Assembly (NCBI GenBank): GCA_001586965.3
Contig: LUCW03002096.1
Location: 1-26,081 of the forward strand
Reading direction: 5' to 3'
Length of the DNA stretch: 26,081 bases
DNA from: Sphaeroforma sirkka
Lineage: Eukaryota > Opisthokonta > Ichthyosporea > Ichthyophonida
How positions within the stretch are numbered: the stretch's first letter is position 1; every line of letters starts with the position of its first letter. This document shows positions 9,053 to 18,734 of the stretch, one piece after another. The notes under the pieces are model-generated. The model saw nothing but the letters and a program-made list of their open reading frames with translations. It did no database searches and was not told the origin of the DNA. The translations under genes and the position numbers were made by a program.

Positions 9053-9649
9053 TGTAAACTTCGATGGAAATTACTAGGGTTTCAAACTATATTAAACTAA
9101 AATACAATTTAGTCAGTTAGGATTTAGCAGTGGTAGCTTGTGTAAGAATGATCGGGACTGCCTCTTGTTAAGAGCCTAAATACCCTCGATCACACAGGGC
9201 GTACCTCTAGCTGTTCTTTATTGAATAATTTTTCACTAGAAGTACTAAATGTTCATGACCACTTGCCTAATTTGTAAATAGACATAATAACGTAAGTCAC
9301 GTTAATACATTAGCTGATATAAATAAAGTTCCATCTGAAGAAAAGTTAAAAAAAAAAAAAAGACTTATTGGATTTTGGAGATTGGCGGGAGGACCAAAAT
9401 CTATAAGTAGTAGTTCGGAGATTATAAAATTTAGTTTATAATATCCTACATCTACTAATGTCTCAAATAGGTCCAAGTAGATGAGTCATACCAAATACTC
9501 AGGCTATTGGAGCCATCAAAGTGAATTTAGAACACTTTGGAAATATTGGAAAAAGAGCTTGTACTAAATTATTTAAAATACAAATAAAACCAATGTATTA
9601 TCTCAATTGATCTTGATATTTTAGACTGACCGGAGGCCGTATTTCTACA
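9053..9649 (-). repeat. 5' LTR of element A
   Basis: 597-bp LTR, minus orientation, TGTAGAAATACGG (9649 leftward) to CGAAGTTTACA (9053). The polyadenylation signal AATAAA is at 9217-9222 on the minus strand, and a TATA-like element lies about 100 bp before it. It is nearly identical to 2153-2753 apart from indels. At 9649 it runs straight into a plus-oriented LTR fragment. Confidence 0.9.
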
Positions 9650-10137
9650 ACAAGAGGCAGTCCCAATCATTCTTACACAAGCTACCACTGCTAAATCCTA
9701 ACTGACTAAATTGTATTTTAGTTTATTATAGTTTGAAACCTAGTAATTTCCATCGAAGTTTAATTTTATAATCTCCGAACTACTACTTATTGATTTTGGT
9801 CCTCCCGCCAATCTCCAAAATCCAATAAGTCTTTTTTTTTTTTAACTTTTCTTCAGATGGAACTTTATTTATATCAGCTAATGTATTAACGTGACTTACG
9901 TTATTATGTCTATTTACAAATTAGGCAAGTGGTCATGAACATTTAGTACTTCTAGTGAAAATTATTCAATAAAGAACAGCTAGAGGTACGCCCTGTGTGA
10001 TCGAGGGATATTTAGGCTCTTAACAAGAGGCAGTCCCGATCATTCTTACACAAGCTACCACTGCTAAATCCTAACTGACTAAATTGTATTTTAGTTTAAT
10101 ATAGTTTGAAACCTAGTAATTTCCATCGAAGTTTACA
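9650..10137 (+). repeat. Scrambled 5' LTR of element B
   Basis: Two LTR pieces are joined. 9650-9761 is the last part (CAAGAGGCAGTCCC to GAAGTTTA). 9762-10137 restarts in mid-U3 (ATTTTATAATCTCCGAAC) and runs through poly-T, TATA-like TTTATTTATAT (near 9865), AATAAA (9968-9973) and the LTR end at 10137. The U5 part is therefore present twice and about 200 bp of U3 are missing. Junctions show only 1-4 bp overlap. With 9053-9649 it forms a head-to-head palindrome. Confidence 0.85.
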
Positions 10138-10216
10138 TATTTTTCAGTTATTTAGTAGTTACAGTAGTGTACTGCTTCTAGACTGTCTGACATCGATTTA
10201 CTATCCAGCAATTACT

Positions 10217-10953
10217 ATGGCTAAGGGTACTTCTAAAGGCAAGGGAGCCGCTAGCTCTAAGCCTGCTAAGCCTGCCGAGGTTCCTGAGGTCCCTGTGGAA
10301 ACACCTAGCCTGTCTGGAGTTGAGCCTGCCGAGGATACTGTTGGGGAAGCAAATTCTGAGGTTGGTACAGAGGATTATTCTGAGGATGACTCGTCGGATC
10401 CTAAAGCCTTGGAAGAAGAGGTATCTACTACCGCGGAAAGGCTCGCCAGCGTCCGTGTATCACCTAGGAGTGAAGCTCAGGACCCCAGTTTGCCCCCCCT
10501 GACCACGTGCCGTCAAATATTGGGGATAAACGTCGAAAGGCTGGAAAATTCGTGGATACGAATGTCGGGGGCATTATAACTCCACATCTAAAGGACACTC
10601 CAGCACAAATCCGGCGTGAAAAGGAAGTATTGGACCTGTCCGAAAATTTCGGTTTCGCCATCGATGGAGAAGCCATTCCATTCAGCTCAAATCTTGGGGC
10701 CGAAGCTGAGGACGCCATAACTCGACAACGAGTGGCTGGATCCTCTCAATCTCGACGCCAATTGAACCGCACTGAAGCGCTCTTGAAGGAGCTAGCGGCA
10801 GCAGCAGTTGTGGACCCTCTATCGTGTCCTACTTGGCTGATATTCTTCCTATACCGAAGAAGAAAAAAAATTCGGGCCGGGTTTCGAACCCGAGACCTAC
10901 TGGTTTACCAGCCAGTATGTTTACCACTAAGCCAGTTACCACTGGCGAGATAG
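10217..10953 (+). pseudogene. Gag N-terminal region of element B
   Basis: Starts at the same ATG as A (MAKGTSKGKGAASSKPAKPA) after the 79-bp leader. One or two bases are lost near 10495 (TTGCCCCCCCTGACC against GCCCCCTGACC in A and C), pushing the reading into another frame; the right frame resumes as PSNIGDKRRKAGKFVD (from 10507) and runs through the RQR site that is a stop in A. A C-run one base shorter than in A (10816-10818) then shifts the frame again as it enters the tRNA-like sequence, and that frame stops at 10953. Confidence 0.7.
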
Positions 10954-11660
10954 ATAATATTTCAAAATTTAATCTCTATAGCTCTGATGCTACCATCGAC
11001 CATCCTCTTGACAAACCTAACCCTGTCAGAGGATATGATCGTATGGAACTCGATGAGGCTTACCATCCTCGTAATATCGACCCTCATTTGCCAACTAACC
11101 CTGGTAATCACGATTTTGGCAATCGCTACACCAGTACCTCGTTAGAGAGTTCCCGCTCTAATCCTGAGGATGAGGAAGTGAGAACCAGACATACTCGTCT
11201 CAGGCTATTACGCTCTGGTATGCAAGTCCTTGAGGACCGTCTATTGAATGACTCTGACCTTGACGATAGGAAAGCGGATAACATTCGCTATCTAATCGAT
11301 AACAAGAGAAAGGAAATAGACACCATCTTGGCACTAGCAGCCCGTAGCACTGAGCATGAGCCTCGTGAACACTTAGAACCAAGCTTTATAAAGCAGCTAG
11401 GTAACGCGCAGGCTGAGGTCGATTTCTCTACTAATGAGAGTACAGTGGAGACACTGAAGGCCTTCGACCAACTTAAGGAGTCTGCCAGCCTTAGGGATAA
11501 GCAGATGATGAATGCCTTTATTCATTTCTGCGAGCCAGGTGAATGGCGAACTATCTTGAAGGCTCATGAGCCCAACTGGAAAGCCCTACCCTGGCACCAG
11601 TTGCGTGATAATATACTTAACACCTTTTTTTTGAAGATGCACGTGACCGTGAACTTCTAG
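10824..11660 (+). pseudogene. Gag middle region of element B, reading through the tRNA-like sequence
   Basis: This frame runs without a stop from the Leu-rich helix (SYLADILPIPKKKK) across the tRNA-like segment, which is read as GRVSNPRPTGLPASMFTTKP, and on into the gag middle domain (NISKFNLYSSDATIDHP, RTRHTRLRLLRSGMQVLEDR, DRKADNIRYLIDNKR). The insert is thus in frame with gag on both sides in this copy. It ends where a T-run is one base too long (11626-11632), shortly after RDNILNTF. Confidence 0.75.
10863..10946 (-). other. tRNA-Thr(GGT)-like sequence with A box, B box and T-run, inside gag of B
   Basis: On the minus strand: A-box TGGCTTAGTGG (10934-10924), anticodon-arm-like ACTGGCTGGTAAACCAGT, B-box GGTTCGAAACC (10890-10880, exact consensus), then eight T (10870-10863), a strong Pol III terminator. 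GCCAGT-GGTA-ACTGGC before the A-box is its own hairpin. A full cloverleaf is not possible because the acceptor strands do not pair and the anticodon stem lacks one base. Confidence 0.75.
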
Positions 11661-12254
11661 AGTCTCGCAAGTTCTTTGCGAACGATACCCACTATTCGAG
11701 GTGCTCTAGCTCATATGACACATATGAATACTCGGATGGGTGGTCGTACCTATACTGGCGAATACTTATTAATTTGTCAGATGATGGAGACTCTGGGGAG
11801 CTAACCTCTTTAAGAAAGTCAATGATGACATCATCGCCTATGGTGATTTGCGATCTATGCCTTGGTCTGTCTTTGAGAAGATAGTACACAAGCATACCAA
11901 TTCCTCTACTAGAGTACTTAGTACCACGAGCTACACCCAGCCCACTAAGCGAAACGCAGTAGAGACTAATACTGCGCGTAGTACTAAGAAACCTCGCACT
12001 ACTACTGGAGGGGTACTGGCTCTACTTCTACCGAACCGAAAGGTGATAAGAAGGTGAGAGCGCCTTGCAAGAAGTGTGGTTACAACCTCACAAAACGTAA
12101 TGGCAAGTGGAATGGTAGACACGACCCTGTTAAGTGTGCACCAGGCAAGCCAGATTTTGGACACTATATGAAAGAGTGTGCTACTTGCAAGGGTACTAAC
12201 GGTTGGCACAAAGAGGATTGCAAGGACTTACCAGACGTCCAAGTTAAGCACTGA
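11661..12254 (+). pseudogene. Gag C-terminal part of element B with Cys/His region
   Basis: The capsid-like segment (ESRKFFAN, HMTHMNTRMGGRTY, QMMETLG) is split over frames by small indels near 11690 and 11795. It is open from 11848 (MRSMPWSVFEKIVHKHTN) through the basic linker, shifts near 12010, and ends with CKKCGYN ... CATCKGTNGWHKEDC and VKH-TGA at 12252-12254. The TGA is in the same frame as the protease that follows. Confidence 0.7.
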
Positions 12255-12263
12255 CAGTACCAT

Positions 12264-12677
12264 ATGTGCGCACTAGAGCAAGATTATGAGAAAATGTTCA
12301 ATAAAATCTATACCAAAGGAGATGAACGTATCTTTCAAACAGTTTTCGTAAATGGAGAAAAAGTTATGGCACTATTTGATCCAGGGGCTGAAGTCTCTGC
12401 TATCTCATGCCGAGTAGCCTACGCTACAGATATGGCTGTCCATAACGAAACAACTGATTTAATCTTGGGAAATGGCAAAGTTACTACTTGCGAACAAGCC
12501 ATTGACTATGCACACATAATGCTGTCAGATAGAAGAGAAGTGAAGACTCACCTAATCGTTACTGACATGTCTCAGAAATACGATTTAATTATAGGTATGA
12601 CTGATCTTCTCAGTTTAGGTATAACACTCACTGGTCTGCCTAATGGGCTAGACCCGAATAAAAGATCAGTCAGATGA
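12264..12677 (+). pseudogene. Protease of element B
   Basis: Opens in phase with gag just after its TGA (TGA CAG TAC CAT ATG). The product has an N-terminal helix (EQDYEKMFNKIYTKG), then the beta-rich protease VFVNGEKVMALFDPGAEVS (DPGA at 12378-12389), GNGKVTTCEQ and YDLIIGMTDLL. In the retropepsin family the active site is D-T/S-G-A; Pro is found here and in A, so it is not a private mutation. One extra A (AATAAAAGATC against AATAAAGATC in A) shifts the frame and creates the stop at 12677. Confidence 0.8.
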
Positions 12678-12681
12678 TAAT

Positions 12682-13646
12682 ATGTTAAAGATACCTAAAC
12701 CTCCGGAAGGTGAAGCAAAGGATATGATTCCGCACTTCACCGATATAATTATGGACTTAATTATACAAAACAGGAAGATTGCAATAACTGACTGGTGTAT
12801 GTTTAAGTTCTCTAATGGGTACGTTAGACTTGACTTGACAAACGTCGACTTCTCTAAGTTAAAGTGTCCTTCACATAACTACGTGAGTTGGAGACACAAA
12901 GACGTTGTCAAAACCCAAATCGAAGATTGGTTAAAACAGGGTCTAATTGAAATCAATTATGATGCAACCCCAGTTAACTTAGCTCTCTTAGCGGTCGATC
13001 AATATAAATCTGATGGAACGTTTAGTAAAACAAGAGTAGTACTAGACCTGTCGCCAATCAACAAACTAATTCCGCAACATAGTTTTCCCTTACCTAAGAT
13101 AAGCGAGATACTACGCAAAATGGAGGGTGCGACTATCTTTTCCAAGATAGACTTAAAAGCTGCATTCCATCAACTACAGATATATGAGCCTCATAGGAAA
13201 TACTTTTCCTTTACTTGGCAAGGTAAGAAGTACCAGTTTAAAGGTGCACCTGAAGGCTTACACATGTTACCTTCTTTCTTCCAACAAGTTATGATGGAAC
13301 TATTTGCGGACCTGTCGTATAACGTATCAGTCTATTTAGATGATATAGTTATCTTTACAAAGACAGCACATGAACATGCTAAACTCGTTAAAGAAGTCTT
13401 AAAGCGACTTAATCATGCTAAACTTAAGATTAACGAAGACTACACTTACTTGGCTACAAAGTATCTGCAGCAGGGGTAGAAATTGATCCTGGCAAGAAAC
13501 AGTTTCTGTTGGTTATCAACACCAATTACTGGAAGAGTGAAAACTATTTCCTGTGAGTTTTGTTAACTCTAGTCGGATTCGGTACCGCATCTTTCTCATT
13601 ACTTAAAGCCTTTCAGTCACCTCTACGGCTGCACAAAGGACCTTCG
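12682..13646 (+). pseudogene. Reverse transcriptase of element B, truncated
   Basis: The frame to 13479 covers the RT palm: NLALLAVDQYKSDGTFSKTR, VVLDLSPINKLIPQHSFPLP, FSKIDLKAAFHQL (motif A), APEGLHMLPSFFQQ (motif B) and VYLDDIVIF (YLDD at 13333-13344). About 21 bases are deleted after KINED (13440), and the frame stops soon after. 13480-13646 still matches the thumb region in other frames with extra indels, then breaks off at the palindromic junction with C. RNase H is missing, so the copy cannot be active alone. Confidence 0.8.
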
Positions 13647-13649
13647 GAA

Positions 13650-14400
13650 ATCTTAGGTAAGGAAAACTATGTTGCGGAATTAGTTTGTTGATTGGCGACA
13701 GGTCTAGTACTACTCTTGTTTTACTAAACGTTCCATCAGATTTATATTGATCGACCTTAAGAGAGCTAAGTTAACTGGGGTTGCATCATAATTGATTTCA
13801 ATTAGACCCTGTTTTAACCAATCTTCGATTTGGGTTTTGACAACGTCTTTGTGTCTCCAACTCACGTAGTTATGTGAAGGACACTTTAACTTAGAGAAGT
13901 CGACGTGCTTGTTAAGTCAAGTCTAACGTACCCATTAGAGAACTTAAACATACACCAGTCAGTTATTGCAATCTTCCTGTTTTGTATAATTAAGTCCATA
14001 ATTATATCGGTGAAGTGCCGGAATCATATCCTTTGCTTCACCTTCCGGAGGTTTAGGTATCTTTAACATATTATCATCTGACTGATCTTTATTCGGGTCT
14101 AGCCCATTAGGCAGACCAGTGAGTGTTATACCTAAACTGAGAAGATCAGTCATACCTATAATTAAATCGTATTTCTGAGACATGTCAGTAACGATTAGGT
14201 GAGTCTTCACTTCTCTTCTATCTGACAGCATTATGTGTGCATAGTCAATGGTTTGTTCGCAAGTAGTAACTTTGCCATTTCCCAAGATTAAATCAGTTGT
14301 TTCGTTATGGACAGCCATATCTGTAGCGTAGGCTACTCGGCATGAGATAGCAGAGACTTCAGCCCCTGATCAAATAGTGCCATAACTGTTTTTTCTCCAT
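13650..14400 (-). pseudogene. Protease and RT N-terminal part of element C
   Basis: 14318-13959 is open and encodes the protease second half (NGKVTTCEQTIDYAHIMLSD, YDLIIGMTDLL) and the connector. A one-base deletion near 14370 removes a C from the DPGA codons, and another base is inserted near 14015, after which the RT finger region (CPSHNYVSWRHKDVVKTQIE) continues in other frames with more indels. No RT catalytic motif is present because the copy ends before motif A. Confidence 0.75.
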
Positions 14401-14487
14401 TTACGAAAACTGTTTGAAAGATACGTTCATCTCCTTTGGTATAGATTTTTATTGAACATTTTCTCATAATCTTGCTCTAGTGCGCAC

Positions 14488-15230
14488 ATATGGTACTGTC
14501 AGTGCTTAACTTGGACGTCTGGTAAGTCCTTGCAATCCTCTTTGTGCCAACCGTTAGTACCCTTGCAAAGTAGCACACTCTTTCATATAGTGTCCAAAAT
14601 CTGGCTTGCCTGGTGCACACTTAACAGGGTCGTGTCTACCATTCCACTTGCCATTACGTTTTGTGAGGTTGTAACCACACTTCTTGCAAGGCGCTCTCAC
14701 CTTCTTATCACCTTTCGGTTCGGTAGAAGTAGAGCCAGTACCCCCCTCCAGTAGTAGTGCGAGGTTTCTTAGTACTACGCGCAGTATTAGTCTCTACTGC
14801 GTTTCGCTTAGTGGGCTGGGTGTAGCTCGTGGTACTAAGTACTCTAGTAGAGGAATTGGTATGCTTGTGTACTATCTTCTCAAAGACAGACCAAGGCATA
14901 GATCGCAAATCACCATAGGCGATGATGTCATCATTGACTTTCTTAAAGAGGTTAGCTCCCAGAGTCTCCATCATCTGACAAATTAATAAATATTCGCCAG
15001 TATAGGTACGACCACCCATCCGTGTATTCATATGTGTCATATGAGCTAGAGCACCTCGAATAGTGGTATCGTTCGCAAAGAACTTGCGAGACTCTAGAAG
15101 TTCACGGTCACGTGCATCTTCAAAAAAGGTGTTAAGTATATTATCACGCAACTGGTGCCAGGGTAGGGCTTTCCAGTTGGGCTCATGAAGCCTTCAAGAT
15201 AGTTCGCCATTCACCTGGCTCACAGAAATG
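14488..15230 (-). pseudogene. Gag C-terminal part of element C
   Basis: 15151-14708 is open: capsid-like RDNILNTFFEDARDRELLES, QMMETLGANLFKKVNDDI, then the Thr/Lys linker. A C-run one base too long (14743-14748) shifts the frame before the Cys/His region, which continues to VKH-TGA near 14505. A single unit of the segment duplicated in A is present. Confidence 0.75.
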
Positions 15231-15348
15231 AATAAAGGCATTCATCATCTGCTTATCCCTAAGGCTGGCAGACTCCTTAAGTTGGTCGAAGGCCTTCAGT
15301 GTCTCCACTGTACTCTCATTAGTAGAGAAATCGACCTCAGCCTGCGCG

Positions 15349-16536
15349 TTACCTAGCTGCTTTTATAAAGCTTGGTTCTAAGTGTTCACGAGGCTCATGC
15401 TCAGTGCTACGGGCTGCTAGTGCCAAGATGGTGTCTATTTCCTTTCTCTTGTTATCGATTAGATAGCGAATGTTATCCGCTTTCCTATCGTCAAGGTCAG
15501 AGTCATTCAATAGACGGTCCTCAAGGACTTGCATACCAGAGCGTAATAGCCTGAGACGAGTATGTCTGGTTCTCACTTCCTCATCCTCAGGATTAGAGCG
15601 GGAACTCTCTAACGAGGTACTGGTGTAGCGATTGCCAAAATCGTGATTACCAGGGTTAGTTGGCAAATGAGGGTCGATATTACGAGGATGGTAAGCCTCA
15701 TCGAGTTCCATACGATCATATCCTCTGACAGGGTTAGGTTTGTCAAGAGGATGGTCGATGGTAGCATCAGAGCTATAGAGATTAAATTTTGAAATATTAT
15801 CTCTCGCCAGTGGTAATTGGCTTAGTGGTAAACATACTGGCTGGTAAAACCAGTAGGTCTCGGGTTCGAAACCCGGCCCGAAATTTTTTTTTCTTCTTCG
15901 GTATAGGAAGAATATCAGCCAAGTGGGACACGATAGAGGGTCCACAACTGCTGCTGCCGCTAGCTCCTTCAAGAGCGCTTCAGTGCGGTTCAATTGGCGT
16001 TGAGATTGAGAGGATCCAGCCACTCGTTGTCGAGTTATGGCGTCCTCAGCTTCGGCCCCAAGATTTGAGCTGAATGGAATGGCTTCTCCATCGATGGCGA
16101 AACCGAAATTTTCGGACAGGTCCAATACTTCCTTTTCACGCCGGATTTGTGCTGGAGTGTCCTTTAGATGTGGAGTTATAATGCCCCCGACATTCGTATC
16201 CACGAATTTTCCAGCCTTTCGACGTTTATCCCCAATATTTGACGGCACGTGGTCAGGGGGCAAGCTGGGGTCCTGAGCTTCACTCCTAGGTGATACACGG
16301 ACGCTGGCGAGCCTTTCCGCGGTAGTAGATACCTCTTCTTCCAAGGCTTTAGGATCCGACGAGTCATCCTCAGAATAATCCTCTGTACCAACCTCAGAAT
16401 TTGCTTCCCCAACAGTATCCTCGGCAGGCTCAACTCCTGACAGGCTAGGTGTTTCCACAGGGACCTCAGGAACCTCGGCAGGCTTAGCAGGCTTAGAGCT
16501 AGCGGCTCCCTTGCCTTTAGAAGTACCCTTAGCCAT
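15349..16536 (-). pseudogene. Gag N-terminal and middle regions of element C (395 codons open)
   Basis: This is the longest open gag frame in the window. It runs from MAKGTSKGKGAASSKPAKPA through the acidic segment, RQRVAGSSQSQRQLNRTEAL, the tRNA-like region (read as PGFEPETYWF) and the middle domain to EPSFIK, where an extra T (15361-15364) shifts the frame. The tRNA-like stretch is read in a different frame from copy B, yet compensating indels restore the gag frame on its far side. The start ATG and leader match A and B. Confidence 0.8.
15806..15892 (+). other. tRNA-Thr(GGT)-like sequence with A box, B box and T-run, inside gag of C
   Basis: Plus strand: A-box TGGCTTAGTGG (15818-15828), B-box GGTTCGAAACC (15863-15873), T9 run (15884-15892). 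One extra A in the anticodon-arm region (CTGGTAAAACCAG) and a C-to-T change before the A-box distinguish it from B. Orientation is antisense to gag, as in A and B. Confidence 0.75.
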
Positions 16537-16617
16537 AGTAATTGCTGGATAGTAAATTGATGTCAGACAGTCTAGAAGCAGTACACTACTGTAACTACTA
16601 TATAACTGAAAAATATG

Positions 16618-16668
16618 TATTTTAGATTAATATAGTTTGAAACCTAGTAATTTCCATCGAAGTTTACA
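16618..16668 (+). repeat. 51-bp LTR end fragment at the C/D junction
   Basis: GTATTTTAGATTAATATAG to CGAAGTTTACA matches the last part of the LTR in plus orientation. It is joined on the left to the inverted leader of C, and on the right (ATAATAAGAG) to the middle of RNase H of D. The overlap at the right junction is only 2-3 bases. Confidence 0.8.
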
Positions 16669-17398
16669 TAATAAGAGCCAACGGAATTACCTTACCGTTA
16701 AAAAAGAGCTCCTTGCTATAGTTACTGCGCTAGGACAGTTTAAAGACTACCTTTATGGAAGTTACTTCACTGTCGCCTGTGATCAAAAGTCTTTAACATA
16801 TTTAAAAGACATGAACCCTGATTCGCAGTTGGTGAGCCGCTGGCATGACATTATTGCTAAGTTCGCTTTTAACATTACATACATACCAGGAATACATAAT
16901 CATCTTCCTGACATGCTTGCTCGACTTATCCCTGACTACCAGAAAACAGCTAAAGAGTTATTAGCAACCGATTGGATGCTTAATAAGAAATGGTTTAACC
17001 TCGCTCAATCAAGATGGGGTCCATTTACTATTGATATGTTCGCTGCAGAACATAACAAACAGGTTTCTGATTATAGGTCGTTGACTCATCCTAAAGGTGA
17101 TGCCTTTCAACTTGACTTATCAAAGCATAATGCGTGGGCTAACCCACCTTGGCAACTTATCGCACAGTTGTTATATTATGTTAATATCACTAAGTCTACC
17201 ATTACGCTGTGTTGTCCCTTACGTAGCTCCGATCCATGGATACGTGATTTAATTAATATGATACAAGACGAGCCTATCTATGTCGACCATGGAATCGACA
17301 CGTTCTTGTATCAGGGATCCTATTCTATTAAGAAGACACCTTGGAAACAATCGGTCCTGCAGGTACCACTAAGTGGAAACCCTCAACCGAGTTCTTAG
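16669..17398 (+). pseudogene. RNase H end and methyltransferase-like domain of element D
   Basis: The open frame begins in the LTR tip (16637), but real protein starts at NKSQRNYLTVKKELLAIV, followed by ACDQKSLTYL and IPGIHNHLPDML. From about 17010 it reads RWGPFTIDMFAAEHNKQ, DAFQLDLSKHNAWANPPWQL (NPPW at 17141-17152), ITLCCPLRSSDPWIRDLINM and a final KTPWKQSV. This order (DMFA, NPPW, PLRSSDPW, TPW) matches the domain of DIRS-group retrotransposons that resembles Dam-type N6-adenine methyltransferases; NPPW is a motif-IV type signature. Whether it methylates DNA is unknown. The frame breaks near 17370, where the linker continues in another frame. Confidence 0.75.
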
Positions 17399-17955
17399 TT
17401 AAACTAGAGGAGTCTAAGGAGTTTGAACGAAAGCTCAAGACTCGTACAACACATGCACCCAACAAGAATGCAGTCGAGGTGATGCCGATTGAGACGGCAT
17501 TAGATCGTAAAAACATGGAACTAGCTAAGGACATGGATCAAAGACTCAAAGCTCTAAAAAAACCTGAAGCTAGCACTCAACTTCTTAAAGCGCTGCTTAA
17601 AGAACAGCCAGGAGTTGCGAAAAAACTGAAGAAGATACTTCAACAATCTAATGTTGTTAACTACGTATCTCAGGAGCCTACCCCTCCTGATACTGAAGTT
17701 GCCCTATTTAACAAGACTATGGTTCATCCAGCCAGCATTACACAGAATCTGACTGACTTAGAAGAGCTCGAGAGTATAGTCAAAATAATACATAATTTAA
17801 CTCATCGAGCATATGAGCATACTTATAAGATGGCTATTTGTGCAGGGCTTGATCACCCGGCGCTGAAAAAAACCATACGTGATGTATACCGACGCTGTAC
17901 TGATTGTGAAAAGAACCAGATCAAGCGCTACGGTTGGGCACCCCTAAAAAAGTGA
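17341..17955 (+). pseudogene. Charged linker and integrase zinc region of element D
   Basis: About 110 residues rich in Lys, Glu and Leu (EFLVKLEESKEFERKLKTR, LLKALLKEQPGVAKKLKKIL) look helical and match no family I know. They separate the methyltransferase-like domain from VHPASITQNLTDLEELE and the zinc region (LTHRAYEH, GLDHPALK, CTDC). The linker is absent from A through deletion. The frame ends WAPLKK-stop at an A-run one base too short (17947-17952); the integrase core follows in the next frame. Confidence 0.7.
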
Positions 17956-18734
17956 CAGAAAACCAACCGATGCGCCGAGTCATAGTAGATTTGGTTAAAC
18001 TCCCGCGATCCAAGCATACTGGCGATGTATATATCTGCCATTTCTTATGTGTGGCTCCGGGCTATAACATGCTTTGTGCAACACCGAACAAACGCCCGCA
18101 AACAGTGGCAGAGTTATGCTATCACGTCTTTAATGACTTCGGTTTCCCCCGAGTACTATGTTCTGATAACGGTAGTGAGTTTTGTACCGACGTAATGGAG
18201 GCACTTATACTCGTATCAGGCATGACCCATAGGCGTGGTATTCCTTATAAACCTCAAAAGCAGGGTGCAAATGAGACACGTCATATAGAACTAAAGAAGC
18301 TATTGCGTACTGCACTAGATGACGTTGAGGATATGTGGCCTTATCATTTGAAATGGGTCCAGACTCAGATGAATAAATGCATGAATCCTCAAACTGGAAC
18401 ACTCCCGTTTCACTATTTCTTTGGCCGCTATAGCGAATTACAAGCAACGTTTGACAAAACTGTGCCCGATAAACACGTTACTCCGTGGCTACAAAAGATC
18501 GAGCATATGCAGAACGTTGTTTACCCCTGTTTACTCGAGCACAATAAACGGGTCCTACTTAAAGCGTATGACCGATGGAATAACACTAAGAACATTGTTC
18601 AGTTCAAAGTTGGCGATTATGTTAACATTATAAATCGCAATACCAACGTTACCGAACTCTCTTTGAAGACAATCGGACCTTTTGTTATTTCCTACCATGA
18701 TGAGAAGAGTGATACTCACGAAGTGAATAAATAA
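17934..18734 (+). pseudogene. Integrase catalytic core of element D (DDE)
   Basis: Opens KKVTENQPMRRVIVDLV and carries all three acidic residues: Asp in VIVDLV, Asp in CSDNGSEF, Glu in QGANETRH. It continues to the beta-rich C-terminal module (FKVGDYVNIINR, KTIGPFVIS) and stops at a TAA (18732-18734), where A reads on as NNIDGTS. The only link to the preceding zinc region is a one-base A-run difference, so both could once have been one polyprotein. Confidence 0.85.

Larger units (their letters stand above)
2153..9649 (-). mobile_element. Ty3/gypsy-like LTR retrotransposon, element A (near full length, frame-broken)
   Basis: Order on the minus strand: 5' LTR (9649-9053), leader, gag, in-frame TGA, protease, RT, RNase H, shortened methyltransferase-like domain, HHCC zinc region, DDE integrase, chromodomain-like tail, polypurine tract, 3' LTR. 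RT-RNase H-integrase order is that of Ty3/gypsy (Metaviridae). Defects are a CAA-to-TAA stop in gag, several 1-2 bp indels, a 411-bp tandem duplication in gag, and a deletion of over 500 bp between the NPP motif and the integrase zinc region relative to copy D. Both ends abut inverted LTR pieces, so no target-site duplication can be read. Confidence 0.9.
9650..13646 (+). mobile_element. Element B: 5' half of the retrotransposon, plus strand
   Basis: It contains the LTR, leader, gag, in-frame TGA, protease and RT up to the RNase H boundary (CACAAAGGACCTT near 13645), where the sequence switches to the inverted copy C. It differs from A by few substitutions but many indels. RNase H and integrase are absent. 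Confidence 0.85.
13647..16614 (-). mobile_element. Element C: inverted 5' half of the retrotransposon, minus strand
   Basis: On the minus strand from 16614 it contains the leader, gag, in-frame TGA, protease and RT up to the HSFPLP(K) region (13650). It is an inverted copy of the first 3 kb of B, separated from it by 550 bp of B's own RT (13099-13646). It lacks a 5' LTR: at 16615-16618 the leader is joined to a plus-oriented LTR tip. Confidence 0.85.

Noticed and set aside
10860..10950. A conserved gag peptide (VSNPRPTGLPASMFTTKP) as a protein domain
   Set aside because: It is the antisense translation of the tRNA-like sequence; such peptides are known false protein matches.
15806..15892. 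A functional tRNA-Thr gene
   Set aside because: A and B boxes and a T-run are present, but the acceptor strands do not pair, the D-stem is imperfect and the anticodon stem has a one-base deletion or insertion.
17945..17960. Programmed frameshift site between zinc region and integrase core (CTAAAAAAG)
   Set aside because: A and D are shifted in different directions at this A-run, and a one-base longer run would give one open frame, so a simple indel is likelier.
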